Origin: Owenia fusiformis
Lineage: Eukaryota; Annelida; Polychaeta; Sabellida; Oweniidae
Assembly: GCA_903813345.2 (NCBI GenBank)
Contig: CAIIXF020000005.1
Span: 38,815,375-38,879,374, forward strand
Direction: 5' to 3'
DNA length: 64,000 bases
Shown here: positions 11,696-26,600 of the stretch, piece after piece
Layout of the letters: each line of letters starts with the position of its first letter
Position numbering within the stretch: position 1 is the stretch's first letter
Translations under genes and position numbers: made by a program
The notes under the pieces: model-generated
Databases searched by the model: none
What the model saw: the letters and a program-made list of their open reading frames with translations, nothing else
Told to the model about the DNA's origin: nothing

Positions 11696-14600
11696 ATGGC
11701 AGAGTCAAATGGTAGGCTCAACATCGACAAACCTCTATGGGACCAATCCACATTCATAGGGAGAGTCAAGCATTTCTTCTGGGTGACAGATCCACGTACA
11801 ATTTTTACTAGTGACAAAAAGCTTGATGCTGCAAGAGACCTTGTGGAGCAATATAGGTAAACATTAAAACAACACCATTCTTGATCTCAGGTATCGTTTT
11901 CCATCTTTTACGGTTGGTCATTGCAACCAATGAGCTGACAGTCCCTTTCAAAGTTTCTGCAAAGTATATTAATCTTGGTGAAAAATATGGATTTTTACAG
12001 TTTTGTGAAGTCCAAAGGGTTCACTTTTGACAACTTTGGCCCAAAATAACTTGAAAAGTGCTCAGAATGGTGAAAAACTGCATGATTTTGAAAGAACTTT
12101 TGGCCAGGGGGGTGTTCGCTTGTTGTTTCGACTTTAGTTTGCTCATGGTTTTGAATGTTAAATATAATGTAATGGTTTTAATAATGAATGTTACTCATGC
12201 TTGATTATTAATTATTAAGTTTACAATTAATAAAAAATGGACACTATACTTAAAAGTACTTATTTTGTACATCGAATATCTTCAAGTAAGATCATATGGT
12301 TTTGGGATTTTTTGGGTCTACTTTTCTAATGACAGATTACTCAGTTTGCTTTTCTTGTTGGGTTTCTTTAAAGTTTTTAGTTACCCTTCCCTTTGGCATT
12401 TGCGCTTATATATTCCTGTCTATCCTGTCAAATAGCCCCATTCTTTGTGATGTACAATTAAAATACAAATAAAATAAAGTTATAGTATTAAAATGGGGTT
12501 CCCTTTACAGACGTGGTGAGGAACCTCCTGGTGTAAGCCGTGAAGAAATAGTTTACGCCAAAAAACTATTCGAATCTGCATTCCATCCGGATTCTGGCGA
12601 GCGACAGAATGTGATTGGTCGAATGTCATTCCAAGTTCCAGGGGGTATGGCAATTACTGGAGCCATGTTGCAGTGGTATAAGTAAGTAGTCCCATATATC
12701 AAACTAAATTCTACAAATGATTATAATAATCACTTTCATTTGCTGTGTAGTCTTATTAAATAGGTTGAAACTTATGATGAAAATAATGAAACAGAAGTTA
12801 TAGAAATGTTTGGAACATTTCTATAACTTTGTAATTTAGTGCAAACATATTTACAGGCCTTTTATGACAATCATTAATCTTAAATGTTTCAATGTTTACA
12901 AAGATCGAAAATGTGAATTATATCGCTCAGTAGTTCCATCTAGTTGACAAATCAAATACTGATAATTTTATGCACGATGGATAAAGCAGTTCTGCTTGAA
13001 ATCCAAATCTTGTTACGTCAAAATTGGAGGGATTTATTTATTAACTGAATTGGCACAGTTGCATCTTGTCAAATACTGTTCTCAATATTCTCAAATAACC
13101 TTTTCATCCCACCATTCAGTATCACTACATGTACAGTGTATATACGGATTAGCCATGGTGACCTAAGACAATGTGATTAAGGATAGTAAGCAACAAAACA
13201 ACATCAAAATGTTTTTTTATTTTTGTCTTTAGAAAACATTTATTTACAGTTAAAATTCATATACATACATTGATACAAGAATTGGCTATATAATTAATAC
13301 TGTGGGTTATCATACGAAGTGAATACACATTTTGATTATACTATGATTGTAAGCCTCTAGGATTGTAACTAAAATTGTAAAATATCATAGACTTGTTAGA
13401 TATTCCGTAGTATACAATAGTGGTATATTGGGTTGTTCTGTTTCTCTTTTCTCATTTTTCATAATTTCGGGTTCTCTTGCAAAAAACCATGCAGATTGAA
13501 AATGATTATTCACTATCTCGGACACCTTTGTCTTTGTCCAACACATAGTTAAACTTCCAAAGTTGCCCAAAGGACCAATTATCCTGCATAAAGACTGGAA
13601 AAGGAATGTAGCGTAAATCCAACTAACACTCATCACTAACATTAAAAAGATACCTAGTCTTTTGTAGACTAATATCCGTCCTGGCATAACTGCTGCACCT
13701 GCGATAAATGTTGTAAATGCTGCCATAGCAACAGCTGAACCAATCATATGGAATGAATCCGTGACTCTGGTTATTCTATTGGTTCCTTGTGAGAAGCGAT
13801 ATGCCACTCCATAATGTATTGTGAAATCAATTGAGAATCCTACCGAAAGAAATATAATGCTTGATTCTAAAATGTTCAGTTCCCAACCAAGAAGAACCAA
13901 TACACCTACTGTTGCTGCTATACCAAATGTGATTGCTACAATAGCGTACAGAGTGATAAACACATTGAGTGAGGTCAGAAGCATAACAATGAAAGCAACA
14001 CCGATGGCTATACCCATTGTGGTGTAAGTCCCTGATGCAATAGAACTTTGTAAACTGTAAAAATCAAAAAATCCAGCAAGCCAGCCATTATTTAAACCTT
14101 TTGGGGCAGTTGCAATTTCATTTTTTACAAATTTGTCAGCTTCTGTGAACAGTTTATCCATTTGATCAAAAGCATTTACAAATGGTTGATTAGTCTGGAC
14201 ACTTAAGTAATAAACAGGCGCATGATTTGAGCTGTCAAAATAAGGCTGTCCAACATTTTTTGTTGTAAACTTCCAGAGCCTAGGTAAACAATATTTGAAT
14301 ATTGTAGAATTTACAGGGAATCTATGGCCACAGCATTTTGGAACAGCACCTGGGACGGAACAATCCATTGCAATCATTTCTTCCATAATTTCAATGCTAC
14401 ATTTTGCAGTTTTTGCGAATGATTCTTCGATGAAGTTTTGTTTCAATAAGTTTTTACAAAACTTGATCATCCACTGTCGAGATTCTGGAGAGTAAAGGTT
14501 GAATGTGGAATCTAGCTGTAAAGTACCTTTGTCATCTGGATCTAACCAGTTACCATTATCACTTGCCTGGATACCCCAATATATGTATACCTTCTGTCCT

Positions 14601-17600
14601 CCAACCCCCTGTTGAGCATTCTCAAAATCAAAGTTTGATTTTATCTCAAGATCATACTTCTCAAGGGGATGTGAACTTGGGAGAATTTGGATGTTTGGCG
14701 ATGTTGGTAGCGTTAATCTGGGAGTGACGAATATCAGAATTATGCCGCTGATCCCAATAACACTGAGTAAAATACACCAGATGAACCAGGTCTTAATGAC
14801 AATCATTGGAATCAGTTTTGTAAAAACCTGAGAGGAAATATGCTGCATCCAAGCCAGGAGTTTCTCCCAACACTTACAGATTTTCACCCCCGACAACAAT
14901 CCCTGGTCCATTTTTTCAACAATTATGAAAATTGCAGGCATCCATGTTACCATAAAGATGAAATTCACCAGAATGCAAGTTCCAGCAAAAATTGCGAAGC
15001 AGCGTGTTGCAATTATGTTACTTGAGAAATTGGCTAAAAATGCAGCTGCAGTCGTGAAACTCGTATTAAAGATAGATGACGCTGCATGTTTTAGTGTCTT
15101 ATGAATGAGCAATTTTAAGTGAGAATTACTAAGCTTTAGGACTGGTTTCTCAGATACATGCACATGTATGTCCACACCATTGTACTTTGCTGTTGAGTTG
15201 TTTGCCAAGTGTGCAAAGCCATTTTCTATCACATTATTTTGATCTGTCTTAGTCTTGTGTTTACCTCCAAACTTCTCATCATCAGTCAATTTCTTTTTCA
15301 TTTCATGCCATATATCAAAATATACAAAGACGTCATCAGCTCCAATGGCTATCAGGATCAGGGCCGCAAAAATGTTGAGAAATGGAAAAAATTGGAATGG
15401 AAAAATGACAAAGTAAAGAAAGTAAGCCATGATGAATGAGAATCCAACATTAAGGATAGTTGCTAGCAATATCAGAGTAGATCTTAGGTAAAGGAACATT
15501 ACAAGTAATATTAATGCAAAAGCTACTCCAAACAGCATCATATCAATCACTAGGTAGTTAGCAAATAGATCATTTTTGACTCCCTGAATATATAGACCAA
15601 CAACTTGCACGCCATCTATCTCAAAGTCTTGCCCATCAAAATATGTCTTGTAAAAGTCAAGGTTCTCTGGATAAAATGTATGTGTAATCAAGTTTGTATA
15701 TTCAAGGATGCTATAACCATTGCCAGCTTGGAAGTTTTTGTCTACCAGATAATGGAATATTTGATAGACTGCATTGTTTTTGTTGCATTCGCTCGGAGCA
15801 TTACATTGATCTTTGTTACAATTTGCATTGAGTTGTTTGGTTTTGTAAAAAGGTGCACAGGTCGATAATAATTTTCTCATCTGGGCGATTGTAGAATTTG
15901 TGAACTTGTTGCATGGTGTGTTGAATAGCTGCTCCATATAGCTTGGTACAGAGTGGTGTGTCTTTGTGATATAAGCCGGGTGTTTAGCTAATGTCTTATG
16001 GATCTTGCAGATGGCTTGTAAAGCTTCCTTTGTGAAGAGGTCCCCACCATTTGTAGACTCCAGAGAAACTATTATTGGACCTGAAATATTCACACATAAT
16101 ATTTATTGAGATAATTTAGATAATATGGTTGTTTCAGAGCATAAAGATATAATACAATTATACCAAAGGTACCAAAAATAAAAATTTATATTTGGTTTAG
16201 GATTAAAAGGTTTAAAGATATCTATATTAAAGATATAGATAATTTGGATGGTTGTTTCAGAGCATACAGATATCTCAAATATAATTATACTCAAGGTGAA
16301 CATTGGAGTAAACACTAAATTGCTTTCTCTATAGAAATCCAATGCAGTGCAAATACAAAATTGACCATTGAATGACTTTTTTAAGATTAGCTTGCTATTT
16401 ACTTTTTCTTCTTCCCAAAACATAATTATAACTAATGTTTGATGGTTTTCAACAAGTGCATCAGTATATTGAGTATTTACCCTTGTCCTTTATGTACTGA
16501 TAAAATATCAAATGGTACATCTACATCTAATTTAATCTAATACATCTAATTTTTGAAAAACTTATATATCAGCCCATGTTATTTTCTGGTATAAATAATT
16601 TAAATTATGAAGATATGGATGTAATTACTTAGTTATTTTCAAGAAAGCATAAATTAGCACCAATAACTAATGAACTAGGTAATATATTCAATATATTTTA
16701 TTTGGGGTTTTCCTCATTATGGTGGAACAGACCTGAATCAAACATTGGGTTACAATTATATTCAAATGCTATTTCCCCCAATTTTTGTCCAATTTGTTTG
16801 AAAGAGGGAGCGAACCTCAACAATACAATACTGTATATCACTTACATTCATAACCTCCATCTTTTGGGAAACATTTGAACTGCAGATCCGTGACATCCCT
16901 CCTTTTCTGTTTTGAACCTTCATCCTGATTCACACCATTGAAGCTTGGATAGTAGCTATAACCAGTATGGGTACCTGGTACCTTTTTGTCTAACACTGTA
17001 CCAAGCCATTGATCTAAGCCATTGGAGTTCAGATGATAGCTAAAAGTAATTGAGCTATTGGGGTTTTGATAATAGCTATGTATATCTGAGTCATTTGATT
17101 TTGGGTAATAGCTATATGTTTCTGGTACATTAGTATCCAATACAGCAACTGCTTGTAGTCTCTTACTGAGAGCCGTGCCTCTGACCTCAAACCCCTGAAA
17201 ATATATTCTAAAGTTATTATACTGGCCTGTACTGTTTCCAAGAAGACAGTCTTTATATAATGCAATCTGCTATTTTTGATATACAACGAGGGCTGTCTAT
17301 GTCTTTATTAATGTTCAGTGAAAATTAAGTTCAAAATCATTAGTTTCATGAATTTACTTATACATATGAATCACACTAAGGTGTTCTCACATTGAGAAAT
17401 ATTTCTAACTTCTTCATCTAGGTGAAAAATCTTTGTAGAATGTGACAGATATAAGTGTTCGTTTGTGATTGATTGATGTCCATTAGAGACAAATACTGTG
17501 TCTGGTCTAATTCAACCCCCTTTGACATTGATTAAAAGTGTTCAGACTGACTGTTGTTCATATTTCAAGGATCTTTATCATGATCTAGTCTATGGTACAT

Positions 17601-20600
17601 AAAGAAATTAGAAAAAAGTGTTCACATTGAGAGGTATTCAGACTATAGAGGTGTTTGGATATACAGGTTTTACGGTATTTAATTGTTTTAGACATTCCCA
17701 TATACCATATACCGGTATTTGTTTGTATGGGCCTGTAAAACATACATTGCACTTCCATATTTAGATAATTTTATAATTGTGTATAAATGTGATTATAATC
17801 ACAAAACAGTCCTACCGAGGAGTTTATCCATTTACACAGATTCTTTTACTGGATTCTATTTTGAGGATACATTATCATCATTTTACTTTTTGAGGAACTT
17901 CCCACACTTTTGTTTATTATGACAACATGTATATCCTGTATCCCGTCCTTTGTTTTCAAATAAGTGTCTTAGTGTTTATAATAGAATAGCAATTAATTGA
18001 GCTCAATTGTTTTGGTTTTGATGACCTTTGAACTCTACTTCTATTTTTGCAATACAGCTATCAAATGCATTTGAATAATAAAAATTTTAGGAATAAAATT
18101 GAAGTGGTTCATCATGCCAAATAATGTTACCAATAAAATTGAATTTCCTCCATAGAAGCACTTTTGATCCTAATTGGAAACTATTTCCTGTTTAGTTCAC
18201 CCTTCATTCAAGGGTTTCACTTCCTTCTCTAATAGCACTGAAGTCCTATCTTGAATGATTGAGATTTTTTGGCTCTTAAAATCATTTTTGACACAACTCA
18301 GAATTTCATCACATTATTACTGAATAGCTTCAAAACCTCATTAATGCTTTTTATTGATATACATATAATAAATATGTACATTAAACAAGGTAATTTATAA
18401 TAAATATGTACATTAAACAAGGTAATTTATAATAAATATGTACATTAAACAAGGTAATTTATAATAAATATGTACATTAAACAAGGTAATTTATAATAAA
18501 TATGTACATTAAACAAGGTAATTTATGTTGTGTGAAGAGGTAATCAGGCAGAACAAACTACAATATCAAAAAGAAACTAAAACTCTAAAAAACCTTACCT
18601 TGGCTGGATCTTCAAAGTTTGGTAAACCATGTAAATTGAGGACAAGTGTCCCACATATAGTCACGGACACTAAGACACCGATCACCACAAGCCAGTAGAA
18701 CCTGACAAGGAAACTAGAATACCTGAAATAAAGAACAAAATCATTAATTGTGAATCCACTTGTTAAGATTTTTTATTGGTGGGAAATGAGTTGATTATAA
18801 GAGGTTCTTATCATGAGCTTTCTGTATATAGGGCACATGTTTCTATTGAAAAGTAGAACTTCATTCATGTCATTCTCCAAACAGGGGGCTCTGGATCTCA
18901 TAGTCCTGCAGTTGGAGGATAGATTCATGGTTATAAAAAAGCAGTTTGAAGTTCAGATATATTAATTTTTCAGACTATGATCTATCCATTCTTCCCATTC
19001 ATACCAAATTATCGAGGGAGCCAGACTAGATGAGGTTAACCTTGTGCACATGATACAAATTCATTGAACAGTTATATATCCCAAATTTTAATGTTCAGTA
19101 ATACCTGTATTATTAGGGAATATATCTCTCTAGTGTTTATTATCCCAGCGAACAAAGTTCGGAGGGATATAGGGAACGCCTCCGTCCGTCCGTCCGGGCA
19201 ATAGCTCAAATACCGTTGGCCCGATTTTGTTCATATTTTGTACACATATACCCTATGGGGGTAGAAGTTCTGCTCTAAAGCCTATTTTCATAATGGCCAC
19301 TCATTTAAAAATGGCGGCCATTTTAGTGCCGATTTTACAGTAATTTAGGTGCAATATGTATATTAAAGAAGCACATGGCAGCCATCTTGAAAAATGGCGG
19401 CCTTTACTCGTTATTTTACGATTTTTACTATAACTCAAGAAGAAGTGGAGCGATTTTGTTCATATTTGGCACACTGTCTAATGACACTTTTGGTAGAAGT
19501 TTTTAACGTATTTTACTGTAACTCGAAAAGTAGTGGAGCGATTTTTTCATATTTGGTATGTGAATGACATAAGCATGGCACACTGTCTAATGACACTTTT
19601 GTTAGAAGGTGGCCATTTTGAAAAATGGCCGCCATTTTAACGTATTTTACTATAACTCGAAAAGTGGTGGAGCGATTTTGTTCAAATTTGGTATGTGAAT
19701 ACTATAAGCATGGTACACTGTCTAATGACACTTTTGATAGAAGGTGGCCATTTTGAAAAATGGCCGCCATTTAAATGTCTTTTACTATAACTCGAAAAGT
19801 AGTGGAGCGATTTTGTTCATATTTGGTATGTGAATACTATAAAGAAAAATCATATTACTCCTTCTGATGACAACTTGGCTAGTGAGCAACCATTTTGAAA
19901 ATGGTGGCCTTTCTTATGTGTATTATTTTATGATATTCGCTATATTTCGTTTGTAAAAATGCCAGCCATTCTGTTCGATGGGATTCGCTACGCTTTGGCG
20001 TTGCCGTTGTTCTGGTTTTTTTGTGTTTAACCTCTTGAATCCCAGGCTCTAAAATTGGCATGAAACCAGAGAATTTTTCATTTTTTGCCACCTTTTGACA
20101 TTTTATTACATACCTATACAACTTTAGATGCTCAGCTTAGTAAAATTAGATGGCAGAGATCATTTCTACACGTTTTAAAACAATTTTTTTGTAAATTGGA
20201 TGAAAATTGTTCAAATGAGAGCAATTTTTGTGAAAAATTTTGTGACGGATTTTCTCGTCCCTCTGGGCACCAGTCTTATTTCATTTGTGACGGATATATC
20301 CGTCACTCTGGGTATTTAAGAGGTTAAGTTAAGTTTATTGTGTTTAGTGAAGACCACTTCAAGACACATTTACATTGACTTCTTATGTTATAAAATCCCC
20401 TCTCTGTATATCGTGGACACCTGCCGACAGTGAATACTATTTGTGGCTTCATAGGTGTTCACTATATCGTGGACACCTGCCGACAGTGAACACTATTTAT
20501 GGCTTCATATGTGTTCACTATATAGTGGACACCTGCCTACAGTGAACACTATTTGTGGCTTCATAGGTGTTCACTATATAGTGGACACCTGCCTACAGTG

Positions 20601-23600
20601 AACACTATTTGTGGCTTCATAGGTGTTCACTATATAGTGGACACCTGCCTACAGTGAACACTATTTGTGGCTTCATAGGTGTTCACTATATCGTGGTTAC
20701 CTGCCTACAGTGAACACTATTTATGGCTTCATATGTGTTCACTATATAGTGGACACCTGCCTACAGTGAACACTATTTGAGGCTTCATATGTGTTCACTA
20801 TATAGTGGACACCTGCCTACAGTGAACACTATTTATGGCTTCATAGGTGTTCACTATATAGTGGACACCTGCCTACAGTGAACACTATTTGTGGCTTCAT
20901 AGGTGTTCACTATATAGTGGACACCTGCCTACAGTGAACACTATTTATGGCTTCATATGTGTTCACTATATAGTGGACACCTGCCTACAGTGAACACTAT
21001 TTGTGGCTTCATAGGTGTTCACTATATAGTGGACACCTGCCTACAGTGAACACTATTTGTGGCTTCATAGGTGTTCACTATATAGTGGACACCTGCCTAC
21101 AGTGAACACTATTTGAGGCTTCATAGGTGTTCACTATATAGTGGACACCTGCCTACAGTGAACACTATTTGTGGCTTCATAGGTGTTCACTATATACGGT
21201 ACAGGTTTTACTCTATTCATAATATTCCCACCAAATGATAATGCATGTTGATTATTATTTTGTGCATTACAAACTTGCTTGTTGATCATTTACTCAGCTG
21301 AAATGATTATATGATTGTGCTTTCATTTACTTTGCCTTGTATCATAGCTATGATGATATTTTCGCTTATCGCTCTGTTATCGATAAAGCTCTTTGATACA
21401 ATTAAACTAATATATTTTACCGTTACAATTGGAATGACAGTTTTAAATATAGCATCCATGTATCTGCTTATTCCACTGCTTCTAGTCTTAAGAATATACT
21501 CACTATGTCACAGGAAAGTTAACCCAAGGTTTTTGCTAGCCTTAATATGCATTACTTTGATATTTTTAAGTGTTCCTGGATTAAGCGGCACTTATCTGCA
21601 ACCTAATATCAATCAGCTCAAGCTTACATTATCAAATGATGTACATCCTCACCCAGGGCCAGTCCCATATAAAGGTAACTTAAACATTTTATTCTCCAAT
21701 ATAAATAGTATTGGAGCCGATGCGGGTACTCGATTTGAATCCCTGAATGACCTAGTTAAGGAAATGAATGTATCAATTGTGGGACTTTGTGAGACTGGAA
21801 ATTTGACCACTATATCAATCAAAGATAATTTCTTGCTGAATGGATTTCATAATCCATTACACAATCAAAATAATCGAGGACTTTTGATCTATATAAACAA
21901 CAACATTTTATGTAACGAAAGACCCGACTTGAATACAAATTACTCCCTGTGGGCCGAACTGAGAATTAAACATAAAACCTTTTTGTATGGAGTTTTTTAT
22001 CGCTCACCCTCACAGTCAGTAAATGAGAGAGATGAATTTATGAAACTTTTGACAATGAACATAAAACAGGCAAAATCACGAAATGCAGATGGAATCATTT
22101 TGAATGGTGACTTCAACGCTAAATGTAAACAGTGGTTTCTCAATGGGGATGAAGATAGAAATGGAAAAATTTTAAATGATATATTTTTTGATAACGATTT
22201 TGACCAGTTAATAAAAGAACCAACAAGAATCACACCAACATCTGCTACTTGCATTGATCTCACAGTCACTAATGTCCCAGGTCTTATAAATTCTTCGACT
22301 GTAATTGAACCTATAGGCTCATCAGACCATTGTTCAATTTTTACTCAACTCGATGTACTATTAAATAGAGAGGAAGATCAATTTAAACTTATTTGGAAAT
22401 ATGATACTGCAAATAAAGATGCTTTGAACCTTGAAATTGAAAAAATAAACTGGGCTAATTTTTTTACTCAAAACCATGATATGAACACTTTAAATGATCA
22501 ATTTACTGATACAATTCTTACCATCTTTAAAAAGCATATCCCTCACAAAATGAAAAGAATTAAAGCGAATGATCGACCTTGGTTCAATGAGAGTATATCT
22601 CATGCGATTCAGAAAAAGAAAAAACTCTATGTTAAATTCAAGAAAAGCAATCTTCCTGAACATTATATAGCATATAAGAATCAGACTGAAGCTGTCAAGA
22701 ACCTTATTTTAGAAACCAAAGCAAAATTTACATCAGATCAAATAGAAAGTCTAAATGGAGAAACACATGCAAGTGACAAATTTTGGCAACTTATAAAAAA
22801 GTTTTTAGGTAAAAAATTTAGCTCGCCTATTCCTACCATAGAAAACCCTTTAACTGGAACTACCTGTTTGACCAGTCAGGAGAAAGCTACTGAATTTCAA
22901 AAATATTTCTCTAACATGTATCACTTAGAACCAGATGCATTGAATAATGATATTCATTTTCCTGACAGATGCAATAACAAATTAGAGAACATTGACTTTG
23001 ACCAACAGGAAATTATCTCTATAATTAAGGATCTTGACCCCTCAAAAGCAAATGGTCCAGATGGAGTTACAATAAAAATGCTCCAGCTATGCAGGAATAC
23101 TATTTCTGTGCCACTTAATTTACTTTTTCATAAAATTTTGACCACAGGTAATTTTCCCCAGAACTGGAAATTAGGGGATATCTGCCCAATATTTAAAAAG
23201 AATAATAAGAATGACATAAGAAATTATAGACCTATATCTCTTCTCAGTATTACTTCCAAAATATTAGAGCGAATTGTCTACTCTAAGATGTACGAACATT
23301 TAATTGAAAATAACTTATTGTATAAATACCAGTCCGGTTTTTTGAAAGGGCACAGCAATGAGTTACAACTGTTAGCCATCCAAAACCTAATTTGGCGCAA
23401 TTTTAGCGACGGCAATGATACACGTGCAATTTTTTTGGATATTTCGGCCGCGTTTGACCGTGTCCCCCATTACCTTCTTCTAAAAAAGTTGAAAGCGTAT
23501 GGATTTTCAGGAAACTTATTAGTTTTTCTAAAATCTTATTTGACTGATAGGAGTGTCAAAGTAACCGTGAATGGCAAATGTTCTGACACCTCTCCTAGCA

Positions 23601-26600
23601 ACTACATAAACTGTTCTGTGCCTCAGGGAAGTATTCTCGGACCTTTGATGTTTCTCCTCTATATAAACGACTTACCGGACAACCTGACCTCAGAGTGCTT
23701 TATTTACGCAGACGACACCTCCCTCTTTGTACCTACTTCCCCAAACAATCCGCAGTCTCATATACAAATTCAAAATGATCTAAAAAAAATCGAAGCCTGG
23801 TCTAAACAGTGGAAACTAGATTTTAAACCAGAAAAGAGCAGAGAAATGACCTTTTCTAAGAAAAATAATCCAATCTATCCACCAGTTATCTTAAATGATA
23901 AACAAATTGAAAAAACTGACATTCATAAACACCTAGGCTTCATTTTTGATAAAAAATTAAGTGGGTCAGCACATATAAATTCTATCTGTGCAAAAATCCA
24001 AACAGCTCTTAACCCCTTAAAAGCACTTAAGGGTAGACTAAAATCAAAACAATTAAATATTCTCTATACAGCTTATATTCAGTCCTTATTTGATTATTGT
24101 GATATCCTTTACGACTGTGCTCCTATTTGTGACCTTAACAGACTCGACAGTCTCCAGTACCAAGCTGGTCTAATAGTCTCTGGTGCTCTCCCAGGCTCCA
24201 GCACTTCCAAAGTACTTAACATTTTGAACTGGTCCACCTTAACTGAGAGGAGGATCCTCCACTTTAAAACAATTATGTACAAAGCCGTGAACGATTTAAC
24301 ACCTATTTATATCTCAGATATATTTAGGCCATTCATAAACCCTCAAGCAAGATTGTTAAGGAAATCTCGAGATTTCACTATCCCTATTCACTATCCACAT
24401 AAGTCTCCAATATACAAAATGATGAACCTATGGAATGATCCAGGATCTGTTCCCTTGGAACAAAAGCTCTTGCCAACTATTGCATCTTTTAAAAGAACAC
24501 TTAAATTAAATTTGTTCCCTGGTGTTGTTTCAACAATTTGTTTAAAATTAACTCGTCAACAAGAACTTTATCTGAATAGAGCCAGGGTAGATTTAATTTT
24601 AAAAGCCCAGCTCAAAGCCCACAATTGGAGCTCAGTTGAGTCATCAAATTGTTTATGTGGTTCCCCTGAAACTTTTCCCCACTTCTTTTTCAAATGCCCT
24701 CTGAAAGAACAACAAAGAAATAAATTAATAACAGATACTTTAGGGATATATGGGGACTTATTAACTCATTTCAGAACTCAGCAAGACAAAATTCACTTTT
24801 TTCTTTTTGGGGATCCATCATTAACCCAATTAGAAATGGATAATCTATTTTCACTGGTTGCGAATTATCTCATTGAAAACACAACCAGAATCTAAATATT
24901 TTCCTGCCTATGACCTGTTTCCATTTTTCAACATACTACCCCTCCCCCAGGATATCAGCAGCCCTCCTATCTTTTGTTTCATTGCAAGGCATTCTACCAT
25001 TTACAGGTGACATCCAGGTTAAAATGAATATTGTACTTTATTGTTTAATTATATAAGGGGACATCTAATGCTTACAGCGCTTTGCCCCTTGTAATTGTAT
25101 CTAAATGACTTGTGCTTACAATAAATATGAAAGATGATAAAAAAAATTATATGATTTACATTTCCTTTTTCGTCAAGCAAATGTAAGGCAATGTCTCGAA
25201 TCTTTCGCACCAAATGAAACTACTAGACCACCTACCCCTGTTATAAACAAAGCTTTTCAAAGTGTGAATCACAAAAACTGCACAAAGTCTAACCTCGACC
25301 TGCAATTCACTTGTAGCTATCAGCTGATGGTGTGTTTCATGCAAATCTGAATACTTATTCAAAAATCATTCATAATCATTTTGTGGAAAAAAACTTTATT
25401 CTTTGACTTGACAAATTTCAAAGGATTCACACCACATTAAACAGTTAAACACGCATCAGTACCAGAAATGTGTAATGTGAAATTTGGTGTCATATTTGTT
25501 TTTTATTGGAGTATGGCGTGCATAAAATGTGTTTATGAAAAGTTCCATGTTTCGTCAATGACTATATGTGCTACACACCAATCAAAGTATTTACTAACAC
25601 CTGTATCTCCTCATACATTAAGGTATTGCAGGGTGAGACCATAAAACTGTAACAAGTTTTAGGTTTTATAGAATCAGGTTTACATTCACTATTCAAAGTG
25701 TACTTAGTATATTATTTCCATTCTACGTCTATGATGTTCTTTAGTTCTTGAGCACTTGTGGCTTCACAAGTACACAAGAGTACATGAGCACTTAGTTTAT
25801 AAAGCATATTACATTCTTGGCACTATTCAAGATATTTTGTCTAATATCGAGGAATGGTTCCGATTCCCAGGAAGGAGGGGCAGAGGTCTAGTACATCTTA
25901 TATTATTTCTTACTGGTATTCTAAACCAAGTACTGTATATTCAAATAAATCTCCTTCTTATATTCAAACTGTTTGTGATAGTATCAGAGTAAATCTGGCA
26001 AAGTTACAGCATTTTGACTTGTCAACTTGTCAGGACATGATACGGTAAATGGAATAAAGTATAATTGGAAGCTGTATGATCGGATGATTTTCAATGTGCA
26101 TGCCAACCACTCGTGTTTACAATACAGCTAAAGGAAATATGGAATGTATGGACCAACTTGACCATATCACATGTAATATCAAGAACAATATATTCTTTGT
26201 GAAATAAAAAAAATTGTTTAAATGGTACATACATTATAATCATTGCTAGGTAGAAATATGCATGGAGAATGACAGAAATATGTTTATGGACCAACTTAAC
26301 CAAACTTGAATTACAATAGATTTAGTATAACATTCAATTTTCATTTTACTTTTTTGAGTTTGATAATTTTACAATTGAAAATATTGTTGTATTTTTTAAA
26401 AAATTGTTCATCAACTTACTAGGCTGTACATACACCTTCATGTTGAGTTTCAATACAATCATCAACAAAAGAAATATAATATGTCATTTGAAGGATTGTT
26501 GATTGTGTCGTCTCATTTTACTAAGAATATATTGCAATGTAAAAGCAGATAGATGTTCATATGTTTATTTTTGACCTGTTTTTTACCCTTGTGTTTATAT

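Noticed and set aside
12796-12826. Perfect 14-bp hairpin in SFXN2 intron 2 (GTTATAGAAATGTT arm)
   Set aside because: Short, AT-rich and isolated; no further inverted arms or terminator role in a eukaryotic intron.
16103-16423. 106-aa minus-strand ORF between Dispatched exons
   Set aside because: It lies in the intron between the 16846 and 16080 exons, AT-rich, with an internal twofold repeat (about 16125 and 16245); splicing across it restores the Dispatched frame.
20405-21196. Regularly spaced repeats resembling a CRISPR array
   Set aside because: The units are contiguous 56-bp tandem copies without unique spacers, in a eukaryotic intron.
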